Assembly: GCA_964616165.1 (NCBI GenBank)
Contig: CAZTTS010000004.1
Span: forward strand, 1 to 64,000
DNA: 64,000 nucleotides
Direction of reading: 5' to 3'
DNA from: CAZCCM01 sp964616165
GTDB taxonomy: Bacteria; Bacillota; Clostridia; TANB77; CAG-508
Positions 40,003-48,626 of the stretch are shown here, piece after piece. The translations under genes were made by a program, and so were the position numbers. The notes below the pieces were generated by a model. The model saw only the letters and a program-made list of their open reading frames with translations, did not search any database and was not told where the DNA came from. The stretch's first letter is position 1. Each line of letters begins with the position of its first letter.

Positions 40003-40503
40003 CTATTTTTTATTTTCTTCGTCTATTTTATCTTCTTTTTCTATTGTTGCTACTTTACTTATATCATCTATTTCTTTTAACATCTCTAATGCTGACAATA
40101 ACACTGCTTCAACTTTAGCTTTATATATCTGTGATTCTTGTTTTAATTTATCTAGAGCAATATTTCTTTGCGTGATTTCATCTGTAATACTATTTAGACT
40201 ATCTACTACTTGCAAATTCGCTTCTTGTATAATTTGTTCTGCTTCTTTTCTAGCCAATGATTTCATATTGTCAGTTGTTTCTTTAGCTACAATTAAAACT
40301 TCTTGAAGCGCATTTTCTAAATACTCATATTGCTCATTTTTTGCTTCAAGATCTTTTATATTTTCCTTAAGGTTTAGACATTCTTTCATCATGCTATCAT
40401 AATCTTTAGAAAGTTCATCTAAAAAGTCATCTACCTCTTCGGCATTATACCCTTTAAAACTTTTCGTGAATTGCTTGTTGTCAATATCAAATGGTGTAAG
40501 CAC
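40003..40503 (-). CDS. divIVA: DivIVA domain protein
   Basis: Coiled-coil protein that marks negatively curved membrane at division sites and poles. The 166-residue product begins MLTPFDIDNKQFTKSFKGYN followed by AEEVDDFLDEL, the conserved lipid-binding DivIVA N-terminus. It continues as coiled coil to the end. It is 16 bp downstream of sepF, the usual neighbour in Bacillota division clusters. Confidence 0.95.
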   Translation of the reverse strand: MLTPFDIDNKQFTKSFKGYNAEEVDDFLDELSKDYDSMMKECLNLKENIKDLEAKNEQYEYLENALQEVLIVAKETTDNMKSLARKEAEQIIQEANLQVVDSLNSITDEITQRNIALDKLKQESQIYKAKVEAVLLSALEMLKEIDDISKVATIEKEDKIDEENKK

Positions 40504-40519
40504 TAAATTCCTCCTTTAA

Positions 40520-41002
40520 CTAGTTTCTCCATGGAGCGGCAACCATTTTAGTTTCAAACTTTTGTTCTTTTGTATCATTTGCTATTTCATAATTAAATGG
40601 AGCGATTACAAACACAGAATTTGTAACTTTTTCAACTTTACCATTTGCGAAATGAACTGCTCCATAGATATAGTCCATAAATCTTCTACCAACATCTTTT
40701 TGTACATATTCTAAGTTTAGCACAATTGAATTTTTATCTTTTAATAAGTCGCAAACTTCTTGAGCTTGTTCAAAGCTTGAAGGTTTAACAATTTTCATTT
40801 GTACTAAATGCTGGCTTTCTGGCATTGACATCAGTTTATTGTTTCTAGATTTCAATAGATTTTTTCTGCCTTGAGATTTATATTCTATATCATCTTCTTC
40901 TTCTTCATATCCCGGTTCTTCAAAGAATTCTTCTTCTTGGTCATACTCATCATCTCTATTTAAAAAGTCTGAAAAAAACCCTTTCATTTTATCTACAAAC
41001 AT
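40520..41002 (-). CDS. sepF: Cell division protein SepF
   Basis: FtsZ-bundling membrane anchor. The 160-residue product has the N-terminal amphipathic helix MFVDKMKGFFSDFL, an acidic linker (EEEFFEEPGYEEEEDD), and the SepF core VLNLEYVQKDVGRRFMDYIYG (in part) with VFVIAP. Full length. It heads a sepF-divIVA pair, with a membrane-fusion-like protein gene upstream. Confidence 0.95.
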   Translation of the reverse strand: MFVDKMKGFFSDFLNRDDEYDQEEEFFEEPGYEEEEDDIEYKSQGRKNLLKSRNNKLMSMPESQHLVQMKIVKPSSFEQAQEVCDLLKDKNSIVLNLEYVQKDVGRRFMDYIYGAVHFANGKVEKVTNSVFVIAPFNYEIANDTKEQKFETKMVAAPWRN

Positions 41003-41127
41003 TTAGTTCCTCCTAAAAAAATATCGTATATTATACTTTAATTATGATTTTACAAAACCTTAAAGTCAAACCAAGACATTTATTATTTCAAAAAATATAT
41101 GAAGATGTAACAAATAAGAAATATTTG

Positions 41128-42366
41128 TTATTTGAAGTATTTCTCCGGACTTATCAAAATTAAATCATTTTCATTTATTGTCATCCTATGTTCTGTTAGA
41201 TCTAATTTCATTTTATTCAACTCTTCTGTTGAATAATTAGTTATTAATGAATATTCATCTGTTTCTTTAACAATTTTTACTAGGATTTTTTCCATAAATC
41301 TCCCTTTTTGCCTAACAATATATGAATAATCGCTTTCTTTTAATATAGATTTATTATTAATCTTTAATCCTGTTTCTTCCCACCAAATTATCTCTATTCT
41401 TAATTTTCTATATTGCAGTAATTGAACTGCACTTGTTGTAACTTTTAATACTATTACTTGTTTATTTTTTCCAGCATCATTTATTGCTTCAATAGTAGCC
41501 ATTGTTTCTTCTTCATTCCCAATTCTAATCTTAACTCTATCACCAATCTCAGCATCTACTGAATGTTCTGATTTAGATATTAAAGCAAGATGTGTTTCAA
41601 AATTATTTACTATTTTACATTTATTCTTTGTTTCAGGTATAATGCTTCCACTTTTTATATCATATTCTGACATTGTTTTTTGTGTAATTTTGTTCAAATC
41701 TTTTTTATTAAACTTATCTTCATAGCCATCAACTCTATATGAAACAACGCCAGCTATTGGCGAATAAACTATTTCCGATTGATCTGAAAGAGTTTTTTCA
41801 ATTGATTTTTTCTCATCTAATAGCTTTTTAATTTGTGTTCCTTCTTTTGAAAGTTCTCCTGCTATCTTTGCTTTTTGTAAAATTTCATCATTAATATTTT
41901 TTTCAAAATTTAAAATTTTTGATTGTTGATTTAGTCCACTTATTTCTATAAGTTTAGATTCAATAGAACTATCTATAACAGCATTTTCGGGAGAATTTAT
42001 ATTGTCTTGTTGTTCAATTAAATATTCTTGTATTTCTTGTTCAATTTCTGCCATTCTATCAATTTTTTTACTTTCTTGTGCAGAATAATATCTAAACACT
42101 TTAACATTTTTAGATACTTTTTCACCCTCAAATTTTTCTTGTTGTAATGTTCTATTTGAACTATCTGTAATAACTTGTTCTTCCCTTAATATCAATGCTT
42201 CTACTATTTCTTCATCAGATAAAATATCACTTCTTATTAAAAATATTTGAGATGGTTCTTTAACAAAGCTAACAAATTTAACTAAAACTACACCAATTAC
42301 TACTAAAAGTATTATTGTTATAATAATTATTGTAAATATTCTCTTATAACTAGTTTTTTCTTTCAT
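41128..42366 (-). CDS. HlyD-like single-pass membrane protein of the sepF cluster
   Basis: The 412-residue product has one N-terminal transmembrane helix (about 10-32, IFTIIIITIILLVVIGVVLVKF). A helical hairpin region follows, containing coiled coil (about 95-190). The lipoyl/barrel-sandwich hybrid part has SPIAGVVSYRVDGYED and a beta-rich C-terminus. This is the architecture of HlyD-type adaptor proteins. No ABC or MFS exporter gene is adjacent. Instead it precedes sepF-divIVA, a gene order seen in Clostridia, and a role in division or envelope assembly is plausible but unproven. Confidence 0.78.
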   Translation of the reverse strand: MKEKTSYKRIFTIIIITIILLVVIGVVLVKFVSFVKEPSQIFLIRSDILSDEEIVEALILREEQVITDSSNRTLQQEKFEGEKVSKNVKVFRYYSAQESKKIDRMAEIEQEIQEYLIEQQDNINSPENAVIDSSIESKLIEISGLNQQSKILNFEKNINDEILQKAKIAGELSKEGTQIKKLLDEKKSIEKTLSDQSEIVYSPIAGVVSYRVDGYEDKFNKKDLNKITQKTMSEYDIKSGSIIPETKNKCKIVNNFETHLALISKSEHSVDAEIGDRVKIRIGNEEETMATIEAINDAGKNKQVIVLKVTTSAVQLLQYRKLRIEIIWWEETGLKINNKSILKESDYSYIVRQKGRFMEKILVKIVKETDEYSLITNYSTEELNKMKLDLTEHRMTINENDLILISPEKYFK

Positions 42367-42433
42367 TTACCATCTCTTTATATTTTATATTCTTTGTATT
42401 TGTTTTTTCTTCTTTTTTGTTTTATATTGTGCT

Positions 42434-43348
42434 TTATTTTTCTTTGTTTATCTCTTTAATCATTGTGTTAAGTGCATCTTCTTTTTGATTAATATCTAGC
42501 CATATAGCATCATTTTTCTTAAACCATGTTATTTGACGTTTAGCATAATTTCTACTTCTTTGTTTAACAAGTTCCAACATTTCTTCATATGTTATTTCTT
42601 TGTCTAAATACATTAAAACTTCTTTATATCCTATTGCTTGAGAAGATGTTTTAGAAAACTTCCCTTCAAGAGATTTTACTTCACCAATTAAGCCTTCTTC
42701 TAACATTTCTTCTACTCTATTATTTATTCTTTGATATAGTTTATCTCTATCCATATTTAAAACAAAAAGTTTAAACTCTATATTTTCTAAATTATTAATT
42801 CTATTTTGCTTTTCTAGCTTAGTCTTAGTTTTACCACCTATATAATAAATTTCTAAAGCTCTAATTATCCTTCTACTATCAATTGGTGATATTTTTTTTG
42901 CTGCTTCTGGATCTATCTCTAATAATTCACCATATAGTTCTTTTAATTTTGCTGGATTTTCGTCTGCTTCTTTTTCTAACTTTAATCTATATTCCAAATC
43001 AATATTTTCTTCATAATTTATTCCATAAAGTAGAGCATTTAAATACAAGCCTGTACCACCAACAATTATTGGTATTTTCCCTTTTTTTATAATTTCAAGA
43101 ATTATATTTCTTGCATCTTGACTAAACTCTGCAACTGAATATTCTTCTGTAGGATCTTTGATATTTATTAAATAATGAGGAATCCCCTCTGTTTCCTCAT
43201 CTTTAACTTTAGCAGTTCCTATGTCCATAAATTTATATATTTGCATAGAATCTGCAGATACAATTTCTCCATTTATTTTTTTAGCCAATCTTATACTTAA
43301 AGAAGTTTTGCCTACTCCTGTAGGACCCGCTATTATTGGTATAATCAT
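42434..43348 (-). CDS. miaA: tRNA dimethylallyltransferase MiaA
   Basis: Transfers a dimethylallyl group to A37 of tRNAs reading UNN codons. The 304-residue product has the P-loop IAGPTGVGKTSLSIRLAKK (about 6-24), SADSMQIYKFMDIGTAK, GGTGLYLNALLYG (about 97-109), and the C-terminal RQITWFKK. Length is typical. Its ATG overlaps the mutL stop by 4 bp, the classical mutL-miaA coupling. Confidence 0.98.
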   Translation of the reverse strand: MIIPIIAGPTGVGKTSLSIRLAKKINGEIVSADSMQIYKFMDIGTAKVKDEETEGIPHYLINIKDPTEEYSVAEFSQDARNIILEIIKKGKIPIIVGGTGLYLNALLYGINYEENIDLEYRLKLEKEADENPAKLKELYGELLEIDPEAAKKISPIDSRRIIRALEIYYIGGKTKTKLEKQNRINNLENIEFKLFVLNMDRDKLYQRINNRVEEMLEEGLIGEVKSLEGKFSKTSSQAIGYKEVLMYLDKEITYEEMLELVKQRSRNYAKRQITWFKKNDAIWLDINQKEDALNTMIKEINKEK

Positions 43349-46300
43349 TTTCTTGCAAACTTTCTCTCTAAATCTGACTTAGTCATCTTAATTGCTGTTG
43401 GTCTACCATGTGGACATGTAAAAGGATTTTGTAATTGAAACAAATCATCTAATAATGCTCTTATTTCTTTTTCATCTAAGACCATATTTGCTTTTACAGC
43501 AGCCTTACAAGCAATTGTTGATAAGAATTTTTCTTCTATCTCATCTTTACCAGTAACATATGCTGAATCAAGCTCATCTAAAATATCTAAAAATAACTCT
43601 TTTGTATTTAGTATTTCTGTCATACTCGGAACAGAAATTAATTTAATTGTATTAATACCAAATTCTTCTAATTCAAAACCTGACTTGTGGAAAATCTCTA
43701 TATTCTTTCTTACTATTTCCATCTCTCTATACGATAGAGTAATAACATCTGGCAATAATAGAGTTTGGCTATCTTTATATTGATCATTATAGTAATTGAA
43801 TTTCACTTCTTCATACAATAATCTTTCGTGAGTAGCATGTTGATCAATCATATATATTGAGTCTTTCATTTCAATAATTATATATGTTCCAAACGCAACA
43901 CCTATAACCGAATAATGTGGAATAGTTGTTTCATTAAATAATGTTAATTCTGGAACTTTAAATGATTGAGCAACATTAATACTTTCTTCAAAAGCTTTTT
44001 CTTGTTTTTGTTCTTCATATGAAGCTACACCAAAAGCACTTTTATACATTTTAGCAAAATCAAATTTCTTTTTTATACCATCTTGTTGTAAACTTTCTAG
44101 TTCTGCTTTTTCTTGTAATTCTTGTTCTAATATTTTATTTATAGAATCTAGGTCTAATACTCCTGTTACTTCACCTTTTTCAACTTTTTGAGCAATTAAA
44201 TTCTTAAGAATATTCTCAGCTTCAGCATCAGTAGTTGGTGTTGTAGCACCAAATTTTTCCTTTAATTTAATCGGGATATTTTCACTTTCTTCTTCTATTT
44301 TATCTACAAAATTTTCATCTTCTGCTGATGTAAAATCAGATATAATATTCTCTGTTTCTGATGCTTGTGTTTGAACTGCTTCTTTTATTTCTTCACTAAA
44401 ATGATCCTTATGTTCTTCTCCATCATCTTGAGCTAAAGGTCTTAAAGGAGGAGTTGTAGTAACAGCTTCTTTAGCTATAGTTTCTTGTATTTTCTCTAAA
44501 ATACCATTTTCTTCAGGTTTTTCTTCTTCAATAACTTCTTTTTCTTCAGAGACTTCCTCTATTATTTCTGGTTCTTTTTCTTCTAATTTTTCTTCTATAA
44601 ATTCTGTATCTTCTAGCTGTTCTTCTTCTACAGTCTCTATTTCTTTTTCAACTATTTCTTCTTCTACAACATCAGTTTTTACTTCTGTATCTACATCCGT
44701 ATCTTCCACTTTTTCTTCTTTTAAATAATCGCCTGCTTTGTATGATTCAAATAATGCTCTATATTTTTCTTCAGCCAATCTCTTTTTGTCTTCTAAGTCC
44801 TCATCACTTATATTTTCTGATTCTTCTTCCTCGATGTCTTCATCTTTTATTTCTTCTGCTTCTGGAAGTTCTTTTTCTTCCACTTTTTCTTCTATAAATT
44901 CTGGCTCTTCTAATTTTTCTTCTTCAATAGATTCTTTTTTTTCAAATATTTCTTCTGTTGCAACAGTTTCTTCTTTAATTCCTTCTTTAATTTTTTCTGC
45001 TAGTTCAGCTTCTTCTTCATCTAATTGTTCTTTATATCTATTTAGTATTGTGTGAATACTCATTGAAGATGATTNNNNNNNNNNNNNNNNNNNNNNNNNN
45101 NNNNNNNNNNNNNNNNNNNNNNNNNNNNNNNNNNNNNNNNNNNNNNNNNNNNNNNNNNNNNNNNNNNNNNNNNNTCTAATTGTTCTTTATATCTATTTAG
45201 TATTGTGTGAATACTCATTGAAGATGATTTCTTGATTTTCTCTTGTATTTTAGACAGTTTCGCTGTTGTTTGTTCCTCTCCAAGCCAATCTAATTTTAAA
45301 GGATCTTCATCAATATGTTCTTCAGGCTTATTCTTATCTTCTTCTTCTTTAGATTTTAGCATTTCTTGATAAGAGAATTTAGGATTTTTCATTAAAGTTT
45401 CATATATTTCTGAATGCTTCTTTTCTAATTCTTCTTCCTCAATATCTTTATCTGACTTCTTTTCTTTAAAGTTAAAGAATCCTGCTTTTTTCTTTGTTTG
45501 TATCATGTTTTCTTCAGGTTGATGTAAAACTTCATCAACATTTTTTTCTTCACCCACATCTTCTAGTGTTTCTATTGGAACTGTATAATTATTAAAATGA
45601 GTAAAGTTTTTATCATCATATTTTGGAACAAAAATATTTTCTACCAATTCAGATTTTGCTAAAGCATTATGAATTACTGTGTTTACAGCTTTAAATATTG
45701 CTTGTTCATCTCTAAATCTAATTTCTTCTTTGGTAGGATGTACATTTACATCTATTAATTTTGGATTAATACGTATATCTAAAATACAAAAGCCAAATCT
45801 TCCTGTAGGAATTAATCCTTTAAAAGCTTTGGTTGTTGCTGCCGTTAATGTATTATCTTTGATATATCTTCCATTAACAAAGAAAAGTTGATTCTTTCTA
45901 TTTGATCTTGCAATCTCAGGTTTACCAACAATTGCAAATATTTTAATATCTTCGATTTCATAATCAGTTTCTATAATTGAATTAGCAATTTCTTCACCAA
46001 AAATGCTATAAACAACTAACTTTGTTTCAGAATTACCAGTTGTTTGAAGAATTGTTTTGCCATTATTGATTAATTTAAATGATATTTCTTTATTTATTAT
46101 TGCTAATTTTCTTACTACTTCTTCTATATATCCAGCTTCAGTGTACTCTTTTTTTAAGAACTTATGTCTAACAGGGGTATTAAAGAACAGTTCTTCAATT
46201 GCAATTGATGTTCCAACAGAAGCACCTATTGGTTCATTTTTTACAACATCTCCCGCTTCTAATTGTAGTTTTGTACCCATTTCTTCTTCAGCAGTTTTTG

Positions 46301-46638
46301 TAATTACATTAATCTTAGAAATTGCAGCAATGCTTGCCAAAGCTTCTCCACGAAATCCCATAGTTGATACTTCCTCAAGATCTTTAGCAGATCTTATTTT
46401 ACTTGTAGCATGTCTTTCGAAAGCTAATTCAACATCAGCTTGCTTAATTCCTTTTCCGTCATCTGTAACTCTAATTAATGAAGTACCACCATTATCAATT
46501 TCAATAGTGATATTTTTAGCACCAGCATCAATAGCATTTTCTACTAATTCTTTCACAACTGAAGCTGGTCTTTCTACAACTTCACCGTGCCGCTATCTGA
46601 TTTATCGTTAGTTCGTCCAACTCAACAATATCTGCCAT
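43345..46638 (-). CDS. mutL: DNA mismatch repair protein MutL, with +1 shift at CGG and an artefactual gap
   Basis: ATPase and nicking endonuclease of methyl-independent mismatch repair. From ATG 46638 (ribosome-binding site AGGGGG) the zero frame reads MADIVELDELTINQIAA, then CGG TGA, and stops after 18 codons. Skipping the C of CGG (base 46587) continues as GEVVERPASVVKELVENAID, the invariant MutL motif. Later motifs are FRGEALASIA, DQHATHERLLYEE (endonuclease metal site) and CPHGRPTA. Collapsing the duplicated 55 bp around 45075-45174 keeps one frame, giving about 1045 residues. The ~500-residue Glu/Lys-rich linker between the ATPase and C-terminal domains is far longer than usual. Overlaps miaA by 4 bp. 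Confidence 0.92.
45020..45229. other. Assembly gap of 100 N flanked by identical 55-bp ends
   Basis: Bases 45075-45174 are N. The 55 bases before (45020-45074) equal the 55 after (45175-45229). Removing the Ns and one copy leaves mutL in one frame. Confidence 0.95.
46585..46587 (-). promoter_or_regulatory. Putative +1 recoding site, GCA CGG TGA, in mutL
   Basis: In-frame CGG at codon 18 followed directly by TGA. The family sequence resumes in the +1 frame with GGT GAA GTT GTA (GEVV). The layout (early codon, stop next to the shift site) resembles the prfB frameshift. Confidence 0.72.
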
Positions 46639-46655
46639 TTATTCCCCCTTATAAT

Positions 46656-48626
46656 TTAGAATGTAACTTTTGTATAATCAATAATCTTTTTTATTTCTTT
46701 AGCAACCGTATCTGGGTATTTCTTAGATGCCGCATCATTTATTGTATCATACCCATATTGTTTTAAAAAGGCGTCTGTTGCATATTCTATTTTCTCTAAT
46801 TCCCTCATAGTCTTTGCTTTTTTACCTATTGGATTTTTATTATATGATTTGCTAAGTATAAGTTCTGCTACCTTGTCAACATCTACCGAAAAGTTAATTT
46901 CGATAGTTTCTTCTACTATAGTTAATTTATTAATTATTTTTTCAATATATTCATCTTCATTCTCTTTATTTTCTTCTTTAAACATTACAATATATGCTAA
47001 GATTTCATGAATACTATAATTCTTTTCAATACTTAAGCTTTGTGATAACTTTTCTTCTATTTTTTCTATCTTGTATTCAGCTTCACAAACTTTAAATTCT
47101 TCAATATCTTTTTGTCCTGACAAAACTACTGCTATTTTTTCCATTGATGTTTTATCTTCAAGTTCTTCAATTTCTTCTTCTAAAAGTTTAATATGACCTT
47201 TAGCAATATTTTTAAATACATATTCTGCAATTTGTCTTTTTAATTCATTTTCTTCAATCAAGGCTAATTCATCAAATCTATCTACAGAAGTCCCCGGTTT
47301 TGCTGATTTAGCATTATTAAAATAATTTATTAGAACACCAATTTGATTATCATTTTCTAATATTTTTTTATATCTTATTTCTTTTACTTCGTTTTTCTCA
47401 CCACTGCTTGTAAGTGCTATATAGTATTCTTCAAAATCATTATATATATTATCCATTAAAGTAAATAGTTCTAGTGCTGCTTCTCTTATTTTAAATCCAT
47501 CTGAAACAGCTACATAATTAGCACCACAATCTGCTGCAATTTTAGCAAACTTTTGTTCTATTTTTATAAGTTCTTCAGATCTTTTTAATATTAATTCAGA
47601 CTCTTCTCTATTAGATTTTAAAGCTTTTTGTAAATTTAAAAAGAATTCTTTTTCTTTAGCTGTTAAATTCTCAGCCTTTTTTATTTTTGTACGTTCTAAT
47701 TCTATTTCCATTATTGCATCAATAAATAGTTTTTCTAAATATTGTCTAATATCACTTTTCCATGCTTTAATCGAATTTAAAGATATTACCATCTTTTCTT
47801 GATTATCATTAAATTTATCAATATTAAATTCAATATTTTTAGCAAGTTCTTCTATTTTTTGCTTATCAAACTCACTGTTTGAAACAGCAACACTTAAATT
47901 TTCTTCTTGCAACCTTTCTTTTTCTTGAATTCTTAAAAGTTCAGATTTTGTTTCAGCCAAATTTATACTAATTTGATAATTTTCCTTTTCACAATCATAA
48001 TATTGTTTTAGATTTTTTTCTTGTTCTATTGAACTAATAGCTATATTATCAAACAAATCCTCAGGTATATCTCTTTTGGCTGGGTATGTCATATTTTCAA
48101 AAGTATATTTAACAAAGGTTCTACCTTCAATTTCATTAATACTTCCTGTTTGACCAATTTTATATGGTGGTGCTATTAATACTGTTTCTAAAACATCAAA
48201 TTCTTCTTTAGTTATATATACTGGAATATTGTGAAGTTCTGCTTCTACAATTACCAAATCTTCAATATCATAATCCTTTGTTTTTGCTACAAATAAGTCT
48301 TTAGTTCCTATTAATAATCCTAAATATTCAGTATTTGATGCAAATGTATCAAACTCTTTCAAAGACATTGGTATATATACTTTAGAAAGCTTATGCTTAT
48401 TATTTAACTCATCTTTAAAGATAGCCAAATAAAGTTTTGAAAAATAATCTAATACTTCTTCTGTATAACTATAATATTCCCAAGTTTCTTTCTCAAAATT
48501 CCCTGTTTTAAGGTTATTTTCTAAATTATCAATTATAAAATTTAGATATTTTTGTTTATTACCTTCTAGAATCTTTTTTATTGATAATTGTTCTTCTGGA
48601 AAAATATAGTAATCATTTGACCTCAT
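46656..48626 (-). CDS. Unrecognised 656-residue coiled-coil-rich protein
   Basis: I do not recognise a family. The product is cytoplasmic in appearance, with no signal peptide or transmembrane helix. Residues 1-200 are mixed alpha/beta (VEAELHNIPVYITKEEFDVLE, quoted only as ELHNIPVYITKEEFDVLE). Residues 205-400 are a long charged coiled coil, and the rest is helical. Its start overlaps the end of the Lon-like gene by 14 bp, so the two are tightly coupled. A role as adaptor or substrate receptor of that protease is possible but is only an inference from position. Confidence 0.8.
   Translation of the reverse strand: MRSNDYYIFPEEQLSIKKILEGNKQKYLNFIIDNLENNLKTGNFEKETWEYYSYTEEVLDYFSKLYLAIFKDELNNKHKLSKVYIPMSLKEFDTFASNTEYLGLLIGTKDLFVAKTKDYDIEDLVIVEAELHNIPVYITKEEFDVLETVLIAPPYKIGQTGSINEIEGRTFVKYTFENMTYPAKRDIPEDLFDNIAISSIEQEKNLKQYYDCEKENYQISINLAETKSELLRIQEKERLQEENLSVAVSNSEFDKQKIEELAKNIEFNIDKFNDNQEKMVISLNSIKAWKSDIRQYLEKLFIDAIMEIELERTKIKKAENLTAKEKEFFLNLQKALKSNREESELILKRSEELIKIEQKFAKIAADCGANYVAVSDGFKIREAALELFTLMDNIYNDFEEYYIALTSSGEKNEVKEIRYKKILENDNQIGVLINYFNNAKSAKPGTSVDRFDELALIEENELKRQIAEYVFKNIAKGHIKLLEEEIEELEDKTSMEKIAVVLSGQKDIEEFKVCEAEYKIEKIEEKLSQSLSIEKNYSIHEILAYIVMFKEENKENEDEYIEKIINKLTIVEETIEINFSVDVDKVAELILSKSYNKNPIGKKAKTMRELEKIEYATDAFLKQYGYDTINDAASKKYPDTVAKEIKKIIDYTKVTF

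Noticed and set aside
44738..45055. Ser-rich plus-strand frame opposite the mutL linker
   Set aside because: Antisense shadow of the acidic linker, same reason as above.
45020..45229. Repeated peptide MSIHTILNRYKEQL on both sides of the gap, suggesting a duplication or two separate mutL-derived genes
   Set aside because: The repeat is exactly 55 bp, the same as at the tilS gap, and collapsing it gives one continuous frame; it is an assembly overlap.
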